Of a stretch of DNA of 64,000 nt, positions 1 through 8,257 are shown piece by piece. The first letter of the stretch is position 1; each line of letters starts with the position of its first letter. Below the pieces are notes generated by a model, which did not search any database, was not told where the DNA came from, and was given only the letters and a program-made list of their open reading frames with translations. Source of the stretch: Pyrinomonadaceae bacterium (GTDB lineage Bacteria > Acidobacteriota > Blastocatellia > Pyrinomonadales > Pyrinomonadaceae); NCBI GenBank assembly GCA_019694395.1, contig JAIBCC010000012.1, positions 102,124 through 166,123 of the forward strand. Reading direction: 5' to 3'. Made by a program: the position numbers and the translations under genes.

Positions 1-2592
1 AGTTATGAAAAATTGGCGGATGGCGGAGCGAAACAAAATTGGACGATGTGGAGCGTGGACGGCAAACAAATTTATTATGTTTCAGACCGCAGCGGAACGA
101 ATAATATTTGGTCGCAACCTGTTAAAGGACAACCAAAACAATTAACAAATTTCACCACGGGACGAGTCCTTTTCCCTAATATTTCCTACGACGGAAAACA
201 AATCGTTTTTGAACGCGATTTTCATATTTGGTCAATGGATACGGGCAGCGGAAGGGCAGCCGAAGTGCCAATTACTTTGCGCGGTGCGGCGACTTCGCCA
301 ATGTCAGAAAGGATAAGTTTAGCGGGACAAGTCGGTGAGTTGGCACTTTCGCCTGACGGTAAAAAGATTGCCGTTGAAGCACACGGCGAAATTTTTGCCG
401 CATCGGCAAAAGACGGCGGTGATGCGGTTCGGATTACCAGAACGGCAGCGGCGGAAAGTTTTGCCACATGGTCGGGTGATAGCAAAAAATTGGTCTATTC
501 GTCCGAAAGAAATGGCACAATGCAGCTTTTTCAATATGATTTTACGACCGAAACCGAAACCCAATTAACCTCTACTGGCAGCGATTTTTCACCGATTTTT
601 TCGCCTGACGGAAAGACAATGGCGTTTATCCGCAATGGACGTTCGTTGATGGCTTATGATGTTGCCACCAAACAGGAACGCGAGCTTTGCAAACTTTTTA
701 GCGATTCACCGCCGCTATTGGGCAAACGTTCATTTGCCTTTTCGCCGGATAATAAATGGATTGCCTTTTTGACCTATTCGCCTGAAACCCGTTCATATAC
801 CAATGTTTCTGTCGTTCCGACAACAGGCGGACAAGCCCGACCAATTAGCTTTTTAGCCAATTCAAATGCCGGAACGATTTCGTGGAGTCCCGATGGAACT
901 TACATTCTTTTTGATACGAGCCAGCGAACCGAAGACGGAGTAATTGCGCGGGTTGAATTGACCTTACGAACTCCTAAATACCGCGAAGATCAATTCCGCG
1001 ACCTTTTCAAAGAGGAAAATCCGCGTCAGCGACCAACGCAGAATCCTGCCCCAAGTCCGTCAGCCACTCCAATTCCTTCAGCTTCACCAACTCCGGCTGA
1101 AGAAAAGAAGGGAACCGAGATTGTTTTTGAAAACATCCGTCAGCGTTTAAGTATTTCGCGTCCCGGCATAAGTGTTGGAAATATGGTGATTAGCCCTGAC
1201 GGTAAAACGCTTTTGGTTAGCGCATCAGCGGAAGGTCAGTTTAATTTTTACACGATTTCGCTGGATGAATTGGCAACCGATCAATCGGCGCGGCAATTGA
1301 CTTCGACTTCCGGTTTTAAATCCGAACCGCAATTTTCACCTGATTCCAAAGAAGTTTTTTATCTCGAAAACGGGCGGGTCAATATTGTTTCAATGGATCG
1401 CCGCGAAGTGCGCCCACTTGCCTTGAATCTAGATATGAACGTCAATTTTGCACAGGAAAAAATGGAGGTTTTCAAACAGGGCTGGCGTTATATGCGCGAC
1501 AATTTTTACGATGACAAATATCACGGCGCGGATTGGAACGCGGTTGAAAAAACTTATGAACCTCTGATTCAGCAAGCTCGGACAATGGACGAAGTTCGCC
1601 GTTTGATGAATATGATGGTTGGCGAATTGAACGCTTCCCATTTAGGCGTGGCTGGTGCGTCAGGTTTTAACGGTTCGCTGATCGGCAAACTTGGTTTGCG
1701 TTTTGACCGTAACGAATATGAAACCAACGGACGCTTGAAAGTTAATGAAATCATTGAACTTAGTCCGGCAGCTGTTTCCAAGGAAATCAAAGTTGGCGAT
1801 TATTTGTTGAGTGTTGACGGTGCAAAAATTGATAAATCGGTAAATTTAGATGAGCAATTGGAAAACAAAGTAAATCGGCGGGTGGTTTTAGGAATTTCGG
1901 CAGATGGCACTAACAAAAAAGATGTTATCGTCAAACCTATTTCAACCGGCGCAGAGAAAAATCTCCTTTATCGGCAATGGGTTGAAGATAACCGTAAATA
2001 TGTCGAAAAAATCAGCAACGGCAAGCTCGGCTATGTTCATCTGCCCGATATGGGGCAGGGAACGCTCAACCAGCTTTACGTTGATTTAGACGCGCAAAAT
2101 CAAGCGAAAGAAGGTGTTATCATTGACGTTCGTAATAACAACGGCGGTTTTATAAATCCGTATGTGATTGATATTTTGTCGCGCAAAGGTTATTTGAAAA
2201 TGACCGAACGCGGATTGTGGACCGTTCCTTCGCGTTCCGCGCTTGGACAACGTGCGCTTGAACGCCCGACGATTTTAATTACAAATCAACATTCGCTTTC
2301 CGATGCCGAAGATTTTACCGAAGGCTACCGTAGTTTGAAACTAGGCAAAGTTGTGGGTGAACCGACTTCCGGTTGGATCATTTTTACCTGGAATACAAAC
2401 CTTTTTGACGGCACAAGTTTGCGGATGCCGCGTCAACGAATTGATGGAACGGACGGCAAAAATATGGAACTTAATCCGCGTCAGGTAGATGTTCCGGTCA
2501 CGCGACCAATCGGTGAAACTTTGACCGGAAAAGATTCTCAACTCGATGCAGCGGTGCGGGAATTATTGGCACAGATCGGCGGAAAACAGTAA
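1..2592 (+). CDS. Tricorn-like S41 protease with PD40 beta-propeller, 5'-truncated by window edge
   Basis: The reading frame is open from the first base (codons before the first TTG still encode protein), so the start lies outside the window; 863 residues are visible versus about 1050-1100 for complete Tricorn homologues. The order is that of Tricorn: PD40/WD-like propeller blades (many SPDGK/SPDNK turns, residues about 1-330 and 385-480) split by a Pro/Ser/Thr-rich linker (about 340-370), a helical domain carrying NFYDDKYHGADW (about 500-512), a PDZ domain (about 564-650) and an S41 catalytic core beginning GKLGYVHLPDMG (about 674). The likely nucleophile is Ser767 in HSLSDAED, followed by Asp as in Tricorn. 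Expected role: degradation of peptides, probably in the periplasm; the localisation signal would be upstream. Family assignment is firm, substrate unknown. Confidence 0.9.
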   Translation, partial: SYEKLADGGAKQNWTMWSVDGKQIYYVSDRSGTNNIWSQPVKGQPKQLTNFTTGRVLFPNISYDGKQIVFERDFHIWSMDTGSGRAAEVPITLRGAATSPMSERISLAGQVGELALSPDGKKIAVEAHGEIFAASAKDGGDAVRITRTAAAESFATWSGDSKKLVYSSERNGTMQLFQYDFTTETETQLTSTGSDFSPIFSPDGKTMAFIRNGRSLMAYDVATKQERELCKLFSDSPPLLGKRSFAFSPDNKWIAFLTYSPETRSYTNVSVVPTTGGQARPISFLANSNAGTISWSPDGTYILFDTSQRTEDGVIARVELTLRTPKYREDQFRDLFKEENPRQRPTQNPAPSPSATPIPSASPTPAEEKKGTEIVFENIRQRLSISRPGISVGNMVISPDGKTLLVSASAEGQFNFYTISLDELATDQSARQLTSTSGFKSEPQFSPDSKEVFYLENGRVNIVSMDRREVRPLALNLDMNVNFAQEKMEVFKQGWRYMRDNFYDDKYHGADWNAVEKTYEPLIQQARTMDEVRRLMNMMVGELNASHLGVAGASGFNGSLIGKLGLRFDRNEYETNGRLKVNEIIELSPAAVSKEIKVGDYLLSVDGAKIDKSVNLDEQLENKVNRRVVLGISADGTNKKDVIVKPISTGAEKNLLYRQWVEDNRKYVEKISNGKLGYVHLPDMGQGTLNQLYVDLDAQNQAKEGVIIDVRNNNGGFINPYVIDILSRKGYLKMTERGLWTVPSRSALGQRALERPTILITNQHSLSDAEDFTEGYRSLKLGKVVGEPTSGWIIFTWNTNLFDGTSLRMPRQRIDGTDGKNMELNPRQVDVPVTRPIGETLTGKDSQLDAAVRELLAQIGGKQ

Positions 2593-2608
2593 ATTAAAAA
2601 TTAATAGT

Positions 2609-2706
2609 AAAAAGGCAAAAGAAAGGTAATAGATTTAATAACCAACAAAAATCGAACATTTTCAGATTTTGTTGCGTAAAAATCTTTACCCTGCATTTGC
2701 CTTTTT
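2609..2706. repeat. 98-nt nested imperfect palindrome (MITE-like or structured RNA)
   Basis: Three stacked arms pair across one axis: AAAAAGGCAAA (2609-2619) with TTTGCCTTTTT (2696-2706), GGTAATAGATTT (from 2626) with AAATCTTTACC (2680-2690), and CAACAAAAATC with GATTTTGTTG around an AT-rich tip. It fills most of the gap between the Tricorn-like gene and the DinB-like gene. On the plus strand it ends in a T run, so it could act as a terminator, but it is longer than a usual one and resembles a mobile palindrome. Confidence 0.6.
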
Positions 2707-2777
2707 TATTTCAAAAATTGGAATAAAGGTTTATATTTTAGGGATTCAATCAACAGAAAGACTTTCTCAAACTAATT

Positions 2778-3329
2778 ATGAAGGTAGGCTACCAAACTGT
2801 TATCGAAAAAATGGAAAATCCTTTGACGCAGAGCGTTAGAGAGATTTTGGAACAAGGTTTGAACTTGATTGAAAAGATGGATGATACAAGTTTTGCGGAC
2901 GGCGGACGGGGAAGTGTCGGAACACATTTTCGGCACTGTCTTGATTTTGCTGGGAATTTCTTAAGCGGACTGAAATCTGAAAAAACCGATTACAGTCAGC
3001 GCGAAAGAAATACGGGAATCGAAACCAATCGTCAACTGGCAATTCAAAAACTTTCATCCATAATTCAGGAGCTTCAAACCGTCGAAATTTCAGATTTGGA
3101 GAAACCTGTCATGGTCAAAATTGAAGAAATCAGCGGTTTAATGGGCAGACCCGAATGGGCTTGGTCATCAGGTTTGCGCGAACTCGAATTTTTACAAAGT
3201 CATACGATTCATCACTTTGCACTGATTGCATATAAACTTCAGGCACTTGGAATCGAAGTCGAAGAAGGCTTTGGAGTCGCACCTTCAACTTTGAAATTTT
3301 GGCAGGAAGAAAAAGCGAAAGCGGTTTAA
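2778..3329 (+). CDS. DinB-like four-helix protein
   Basis: A 183-residue soluble protein without signal peptide. It has the spaced histidines expected of the DinB/YfiT-like metal-binding four-helix superfamily: GTHFRHCLDF near residue 48 and SHTIHHFAL near residue 140, where HTIHH would supply the paired ligands. Known relatives include bacillithiol/mycothiol-type S-transferases and many DinB proteins of unknown role, so no reaction is assigned. No convincing ribosome-binding site precedes ATG 2778; ATG 2811 (residue 12) is an alternative start. The gene is followed 14 nt later by a DoxX gene with a strong RBS, suggesting co-transcription. Confidence 0.6.
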   Translation: MKVGYQTVIEKMENPLTQSVREILEQGLNLIEKMDDTSFADGGRGSVGTHFRHCLDFAGNFLSGLKSEKTDYSQRERNTGIETNRQLAIQKLSSIIQELQTVEISDLEKPVMVKIEEISGLMGRPEWAWSSGLRELEFLQSHTIHHFALIAYKLQALGIEVEEGFGVAPSTLKFWQEEKAKAV

Positions 3330-3343
3330 GAGGAGAATTGAAA

Positions 3344-3751
3344 ATGGAAATGTCAAAAGGATTGTTGATTGTAACTTGGATTTGCCGGATTGTTGTTGCC
3401 ATAATTTTATTACAAACTTTATTTTTCAAATTTACCGGCGCAGAGGAATCAAAATATATTTTTTCGACCTTGATGGGCGCGGAAAATGAATGGATCGGCA
3501 GAATCGGTTCGGGATTGGTGGAATTGATCGCGGCAATTTTAATTCTTTATCCTGCCACAAACTGGCTCGGCGCGTTGATTGCTTTAGGAACGATTTCAGG
3601 CGCGATTTTTAGCCATTTGACCAAACTTGGGATTGTGGTCAAGGACGACGGCGGACTGCTTTTTACACTGGCGATTGTAGTTTTTGTTTGCAGCGCGATT
3701 CTTTTGGTAATTCACCGGAAAGCAGTTCCATTAGTCGGCGCTTATGTTTAA
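3344..3751 (+). CDS. DoxX-family membrane protein
   Basis: A 135-residue integral membrane protein with four predicted helices (residues about 7-27, 45-68, 73-92 and 105-126), in the manner of the DoxX/DoxD/SURF4 superfamily. The start is ATG 3344 because AGGAGA lies 8-14 nt upstream; an earlier in-frame start would put 15 charged residues ahead of the first helix and overlap the preceding gene. DoxX proteins have been linked to thiosulfate:quinone oxidation and to redox stress complexes, but most small bacterial members, including this one, have no proven substrate. Probably co-transcribed with the DinB-like gene. Confidence 0.75.
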   Translation: MEMSKGLLIVTWICRIVVAIILLQTLFFKFTGAEESKYIFSTLMGAENEWIGRIGSGLVELIAAILILYPATNWLGALIALGTISGAIFSHLTKLGIVVKDDGGLLFTLAIVVFVCSAILLVIHRKAVPLVGAYV

Positions 3752-3762
3752 GATTGTTAACG

Positions 3763-3834
3763 GCGAAATACGTTAAAAACGCGAAAAGATTTTTATGAAA
3801 TTATAATTTTTGGTTTTATTTTAGCGTATTTCGC
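3763..3834. repeat. Intergenic inverted repeat with GCGAAATACG arms
   Basis: GCGAAATACGTTAAAA (3763-3778) is matched on the other side by TTTTAGCGTATTTCGC (3819-3834), one base differing, around a central AAATTATAATTT palindrome. Extra copies of the CGCGAAA word occur inside and just beyond the arms. It lies between the DoxX gene and the fusion gene and makes upstream start codons of the latter untrustworthy. Confidence 0.6.
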
Positions 3835-3861
3835 GTGTTTCGCGGGCAAACTCTTTCTTTA

Positions 3862-6507
3862 ATGACTCAAAAACGTAAATTTTACAAACGCATTTGGTTT
3901 TGGTTCCTATGCGTTTATCTTTTGTTGATGGCTTGGTCGGGAGTGGTGCGTTTTCGCCAGCCTGAAAAGCCATTTCCCGAAAATAAAAAAGTCGCAGATT
4001 TACAAACAATTTCAGGCGAAAAAACTCTAAACTCTACAATTCGATTTGCTTATCAGGAGTTTTCTCCCGAAAATCCGACGGATTCGACACCGATCTTTAT
4101 GTTTCACGGCAGTCCGGGCGAAAGCCGTGATTTGGTCAAAGTTGGGCAAGAAATTGGCAAAACGCGAAGGGTTATCATTCCCGATTTGCCGGGTTTTGGC
4201 GATTCAACCGAACAAATTCCTGATTATTCTTTTCTTGCTCACGCCCTTTACGCGCTTGAACTTGCCGACCAATTAGGCATTCAAAAATTTGATGTGCTTG
4301 GGTTCAGTATGGGCGGCGGAGTTGTTTTGAGCCTTTATGACATTGCGCCTGACCGGGTTCGCTCGGTTTCGATGGTTTCGGCAATCGGCGTGCAGGAATA
4401 CGAGCTTTTAGGAAATTATCAAATCAATCATGCTTTACACGGAATTCAACTTGGATTTTTCTGGTTTTTGAAAAACTTTACACCCAATTTCGGCATTTTC
4501 GATAAAATGGTGATTTCATATTGCCGTAATTTTTACGATTCCGATCAAAGACCTTTGCGCGGAATTTTGCAGAAAATCGAAGTTCCCGTGATGATCATTC
4601 ACGGAACGCAAGACCCTTTAGTCCCGATTGAAGCAGCCCGCGAACACGCCCGACTTGTTCCGCAGAGTGAGTTTTTCGAGTTCAATGATGAAAGCCATTT
4701 TATCGTTTTTCTTCATCCCGAAAAAGTTGTATCTAACCTAAGCGAATTTTTAAATAAAGTTCAAAACAGGACGGCAAAAACGCGCGCAAATGCTGATGCA
4801 AACAGAGTTGCAGAATCACAAAAGCCGTTTCAAGCCGAGATTTCAGAAGTTAAAGGTGTCACTGCTTTTGTCTTTTTTCTGCTTATCACTGCTTGCTCTT
4901 TAATTACCGAGGATTTGACCTGTATCGCGGTGGGAGTTTTGGCTGCCCAAGGGCGAATCAATTTAACGCTGGCAATTATTTTTTGTTCTTTAGGGCTTTG
5001 GATTGGGGATATGCTGGTCTATTGGAGTGGCAGATGGATTGGGCAAAAGGCTTTACATCGCGCTCCATTTAGTTGGTTTATCAACGAAAATGCGGTTAAA
5101 AAAGGTGCGGATTGGTTTCAAAAACGCGGTGCAATTGCTATTTTTCTCAGCCGTTTTATGCCAAGTTTTCGTTTTCCGATGTATCTCGGCGCAGGAATTT
5201 TTCGGATGAGTTTTCTTAAATTTGCAGTTTATGGGGCAATTGCGGTAGCGATTTGGACTCCTGTTTTGGTTTACCTTTCGGCAAAACTTGGGGCAGAAGC
5301 CATCGAATCTGCGTTAATGAGCGGACAAAACGCGCTCTGGAAACTAATTTTAGTCTTTTTTATCCTCTACTTTTTAATCAGATTTTTGCTCAAATTAACC
5401 ATTTGGAAAGGTCGTCGTCTTGCATTTGGCAGATGGAAACGCTTTCGCCATTGGGAGTTTTGGTCAATGCGGATTTTTTATCCGCCCGTTTTAGTTAATA
5501 TTATGGGGCTGATGTGGAAACACAAAAGCCTGACCATTTTTACTTGTGCCAATCCTGCGATAGAAGCGAGCGGTTTTGTCGGAGAATCGAAAAAAGAAAT
5601 TTACGAAGGTTTGCGGAAATCGTCCGAAAATCACCAGTTTTTGCTGAAATTTACGACAATTCCGGTTGATGCCGACAACAAATTAAATATTGCCCAAAAT
5701 TTTATCAAAACCAATGAGCTGACGTTTCCAATTGCTCTAAAGCCAAATTCTGGCGAACGGGGCAAAAACGCTTTTATTATCAAAAACGAACGGGAATTAG
5801 AAAAGAATTTAGCGGAAATCGAAGAAGATTCGATTTTGCAGGAGTTTGCCCAAGGCGAAGAATTTGGTGTTTTTTATTATCGGTATCCGAACGAAGAAAA
5901 AGGAAAGATTTTTGCCATTACCGAAAAAGTTTTCCCCAAAATTGTTGGCGATGGAGTTTCAACGCTGGAAACCTTGATTTTACGAGATGATCGCGCCGTT
6001 TGTTTAGCAAAAAGCTACTTTTCCCGCAATGAAGAAAACCTTGAAAATATCTTGGGAGAAGGCGAAATTTATCAAATTATTGACATCGGAACGCATTCCA
6101 AAGGCTGCATTTTCCTCGATGGAACTTATTTAAAGACGCCGGAACTCGAAGCAAAAATTGACGAAATTTGCCAACGCTACGAAGGATTTTATTTCGGACG
6201 TTTTGACATTCGCGTTCCTTCGCGTGAGGAATTTCAGCTTGGCGAAAATCTTAAAATTATCGAACTAAATGGAGTGACGAGCGAAGCGACCAGCATTTAT
6301 GATCCGAAAAACAGTGTCTTTACCGCGTGGAAAACCCTGTTTGAACAATGGCGAATCGCCTTTGAAATCGGTGCACAAAATCACGCCAAAGGAGCACGAA
6401 AAACTACAGTCAGAGAATTGATAAAGTTAGTGCTAGTAAATGTTTACGGATTTAATAATCAATCAAAAATCAAAAATCAAAAATCGAAAATCCCGGAATG
6501 TGTTTAA
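3862..6507 (+). CDS. Alpha/beta hydrolase - DedA (VTT) - ATP-grasp ligase fusion
   Basis: One uninterrupted 881-residue frame joins three domains. Residues about 11-28 form a membrane anchor. An alpha/beta hydrolase follows, with MFHGSPGES (oxyanion region, about 79), nucleophile Ser149 in GFSMGGG, Asp in HGTQDP (about 247) and His in DESHF (about 278). Residues about 328-515 are a DedA/VTT membrane domain (TEDLTCIAVG; RFMPSFRFPMYLGAG). Residues about 560-846 are ATP-grasp-like: KPNSGERGKNAF for nucleotide binding, QEFAQGEEFG, and ELNGVTSEAT as the metal-binding end. DedA proteins move or remodel lipids, so a hydrolase plus a carboxylate-amine-type ligase suggests lipid head-group modification; this is inference. 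ATG 3862 is preferred over GTG 3835, which lies in a repeat. The last residues are encoded by a CAAAAATC repeat, and the stop overlaps the next gene. Confidence 0.8.
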   Translation: MTQKRKFYKRIWFWFLCVYLLLMAWSGVVRFRQPEKPFPENKKVADLQTISGEKTLNSTIRFAYQEFSPENPTDSTPIFMFHGSPGESRDLVKVGQEIGKTRRVIIPDLPGFGDSTEQIPDYSFLAHALYALELADQLGIQKFDVLGFSMGGGVVLSLYDIAPDRVRSVSMVSAIGVQEYELLGNYQINHALHGIQLGFFWFLKNFTPNFGIFDKMVISYCRNFYDSDQRPLRGILQKIEVPVMIIHGTQDPLVPIEAAREHARLVPQSEFFEFNDESHFIVFLHPEKVVSNLSEFLNKVQNRTAKTRANADANRVAESQKPFQAEISEVKGVTAFVFFLLITACSLITEDLTCIAVGVLAAQGRINLTLAIIFCSLGLWIGDMLVYWSGRWIGQKALHRAPFSWFINENAVKKGADWFQKRGAIAIFLSRFMPSFRFPMYLGAGIFRMSFLKFAVYGAIAVAIWTPVLVYLSAKLGAEAIESALMSGQNALWKLILVFFILYFLIRFLLKLTIWKGRRLAFGRWKRFRHWEFWSMRIFYPPVLVNIMGLMWKHKSLTIFTCANPAIEASGFVGESKKEIYEGLRKSSENHQFLLKFTTIPVDADNKLNIAQNFIKTNELTFPIALKPNSGERGKNAFIIKNERELEKNLAEIEEDSILQEFAQGEEFGVFYYRYPNEEKGKIFAITEKVFPKIVGDGVSTLETLILRDDRAVCLAKSYFSRNEENLENILGEGEIYQIIDIGTHSKGCIFLDGTYLKTPELEAKIDEICQRYEGFYFGRFDIRVPSREEFQLGENLKIIELNGVTSEATSIYDPKNSVFTAWKTLFEQWRIAFEIGAQNHAKGARKTTVRELIKLVLVNVYGFNNQSKIKNQKSKIPECV
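6461..6492 (+). repeat. CAAAAATC short tandem repeat inside the 3' end of the fusion gene
   Basis: AATCAAAAATC units run in tandem and are translated as part of the fusion protein's C-terminal tail (NQSKIKNQKSKIP). The same word recurs at 14107-14138, 32771-32802 and 47308-47341. Confidence 0.75.
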
Positions 6508-7262
6508 TTTTATTTGCTTACAAAGTCAATCCGAATTATAAATTCATCCTTGCAGCGAATCGTGACGAATTTTACGAACGTCCAACGGCTTCGGCTCATT
6601 TTTGGGAAGATGCGCCGGAAATTCTAGCCGGGCGAGATTTAGCTCTGGGGGGAACTTGGCTGGGTGTCACGAAAAGCGGTCGTTTTTCGGCGGTGACAAA
6701 TTATCGAAATCCGAATCAACCTCAGGGAAAACTTTCTCGCGGGGCTTTGGTCAGTGATTTCCTGGGCGGGGACGATTCAGTTTTGGATTATTTGAAAAAA
6801 GTTGAAAATAATGCCGAAGATTACACAGGATTTAATTTGTTGGTTGGAGATTTTGGAAAAGAAAATGACGAATTAGCTTATTTTTCAAATCGCGGCAAAG
6901 GTATTAAATTTTTTGAACCAGGAATTTATGGCTTGAGTAATCATTTGATTGATACACCTTGGCAAAAAGTTGTTTTGGGAAAAGAAAATCTTGAAAAAAT
7001 TATTTCAAAACAAGATTTTTCAATCGATTTGGTTTTCAAAATTTTAAAAGATAAAACCATTGCCCCAGTTGAGGATTTGCCGGAAACCGGAGTTGGAATA
7101 GAAAAAGAACGAATTCTTTCACCGTGTTTTATAGAAACGCCGATTTATGGAACTCGTTCTTCTGCCGTGTTGCTGGTCGGGAAAAATGGTTTGATAAATT
7201 TTTCTGAGCAATCATATCATCCGCCAATAGAAAGAATAACGGAGAGTTTTCAGATTGATTAA
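6498..7262 (+). CDS. NRDE / TANGO2-family protein
   Basis: A 254-residue protein beginning MCLILFAYK and carrying the family signature AANRDEFYERPT near residue 20, followed by GGTWLGVTKSGRF and the TNYR element, the hallmarks of the NRDE (TANGO2) family. The N-terminal Cys2 would become an N-terminal nucleophile after Met removal, as in Ntn-type hydrolases; this is an inference from the fold. In eukaryotes TANGO2 is tied to lipid/heme handling and Golgi organisation; bacterial function is unknown. The ATG overlaps the stop of the fusion gene by 10 nt, so the two are probably translationally coupled. The stop codon lies in a palindromic repeat. Confidence 0.85.
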   Translation: MCLILFAYKVNPNYKFILAANRDEFYERPTASAHFWEDAPEILAGRDLALGGTWLGVTKSGRFSAVTNYRNPNQPQGKLSRGALVSDFLGGDDSVLDYLKKVENNAEDYTGFNLLVGDFGKENDELAYFSNRGKGIKFFEPGIYGLSNHLIDTPWQKVVLGKENLEKIISKQDFSIDLVFKILKDKTIAPVEDLPETGVGIEKERILSPCFIETPIYGTRSSAVLLVGKNGLINFSEQSYHPPIERITESFQID

Positions 7263-7358
7263 CCGCGAAGTAACTCGAAGATTTGACGAAGATAAAAGGG
7301 GGAATAACTTATAAAACAAAATAAACTTCGTGTTTGTTTCGTGCCACTTCGTGGTTAA
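7259..7358. repeat. 100-nt palindromic element with ACGAAG words between convergent genes
   Basis: TTAACCGCGAAGT at the left end is matched by ACTTCGTGGTTAA at the right end (one mismatch), and similarity of the arms continues inward for over 30 nt through repeated CGAAG words. The element covers the NRDE stop codon and almost the whole gap to the HTH gene. It may act as a bidirectional terminator. Confidence 0.6.
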
Positions 7359-7365
7359 TTCTTTT

Positions 7366-7743
7366 CTATCTGAGGGCAAATTCCAAACCGCTGGTGGCAA
7401 TTCCGTAGCGTTTGATTTTGGCATTCAGAGTAGAAATTTTTACATTGAGTAATTTGGCAGCACGACGTTGTCTCCCGCCTGTTCGGACCAGCGCACATCG
7501 AATTAATTCAACCTCAAATTTCTGAACTTCTTTTTCTAAATCGATTTTACCATCAACTACTTCTTTGATGATGTCACTCTCCGATTTAGCATTGCTTTTC
7601 AGGGCTTCAACCTCACGCAAAAGTGACTGAGAAAGAACTTTCAATGCCTCCAAACGATTATTCATTGCCGATGGACTCTGAACATTTGTTTCATTTCGAT
7701 ATGATTGATTTTGTCTATTAGCCGATATAATTTCGTAATTCAT
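7366..7743 (-). CDS. Fis-type helix-turn-helix protein
   Basis: A 125-residue protein. The C-terminal about 40 residues form a Fis-family HTH: VQKFEVELIRCALVRTGG then QRRAAKLLNVKISTLNAKIKRYGI, the arrangement found at the end of NtrC-type activators. It has no receiver or AAA+ domain, so it cannot by itself open sigma-54 promoters; it may be a stand-alone Fis-like DNA-bending protein. Residues 30-80 look coiled and charged. The start is ATG 7743, with AAGGAAG 9-15 nt upstream; longer frames to 7845 lack an RBS. It is divergent from the TonB receptor gene, which has a sigma-54 promoter, so a regulatory link is possible but unproven. Confidence 0.75.
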   Translation of the reverse strand: MNYEIISANRQNQSYRNETNVQSPSAMNNRLEALKVLSQSLLREVEALKSNAKSESDIIKEVVDGKIDLEKEVQKFEVELIRCALVRTGGRQRRAAKLLNVKISTLNAKIKRYGIATSGLEFALR

Positions 7744-8158
7744 AGTTCTTACTTCCTTTTGTTTTATTAAAATTGAAATTCGGTTTAACAATTGTGAAAG
7801 CACAGGGTTGTCTAAACTGAAAATTTCGTGAAGTAAGAATTGCACAAAATTTTGTTAAAAATCTTCAAATTTTAGATAAAATTCATCAAATAAATCTCAA
7901 TTTTGGAATTTGATATATTTAAATGCTCGATTTCTAACCGAAAAAAATAAAAAATTGAATTTATATCTTCGCATATTTAATGAATTAGGAATTGTCCACA
8001 ATTTTAGATAGAAAAACCATCTCTAAAACTTTGAATATTATCCAAAATTCATTTTTTCCGACTTTATTTCCAAATTTCGAAAAATAATAAACCCTAAAAA
8101 AGAAATCTTGATTATAAAAATTTTCCTTTTTTAATAAAACTCCCGAGGTTTTCCGAAA
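7744..8158. other. AT-rich divergent intergenic region
   Basis: About 415 nt without a plausible gene between the Fis-type HTH gene and the sigma-54 promoter of the TonB receptor. It is very rich in A/T runs (poly-A and poly-T tracts suggesting curved DNA), as expected upstream of an enhancer-dependent promoter. I cannot single out activator sites; TTGTCCACAA near 7994 is the only short dyad that stands out. Confidence 0.5.
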
Positions 8159-8174
8159 TGGCACGGGTTTTGCG
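8159..8174 (+). promoter_or_regulatory. Sigma-54 (-24/-12) promoter
   Basis: TGGCACG (8159-8165), four bases, then TTGC (8170-8173): every strongly conserved position of the RpoN consensus matches, and the GG (8160-8161) and GC (8172-8173) have the required spacing. Transcription would start near 8185, giving a leader of about 73 nt before the TonB receptor start. The upstream A/T-rich region could hold activator sites. Confidence 0.75.
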
Positions 8175-8210
8175 CTGATAATTAACAGAGGTAAGACAAT
8201 AAGTCTAATA

Positions 8211-8228
8211 TGTCCAATAATTTGGACA
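8211..8228. promoter_or_regulatory. Palindrome TGTCCA-N6-TGGACA in the receptor leader
   Basis: A perfect 8-bp inverted repeat (outer bases 8210-8229) sits between the predicted sigma-54 transcript start and the RBS of the TonB receptor. It may be an operator or an RNA hairpin in the leader. A near-identical 18-mer occurs at 13458-13475 inside the winged-helix regulator gene. Confidence 0.5.
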
Positions 8229-8257
8229 TTGAAAAGCCTCAGAAATGGAGGTTAAAA

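Noticed and set aside
3835..3861. GTG 3835 as start of the fusion gene
   Set aside because: The codons lie in the right arm of the palindromic repeat and encode no conserved residues.
6461..6492. CRISPR-like array of CAAAAATC units
   Set aside because: Units are 7-8 nt with no spacers and are translated; no cas genes nearby.
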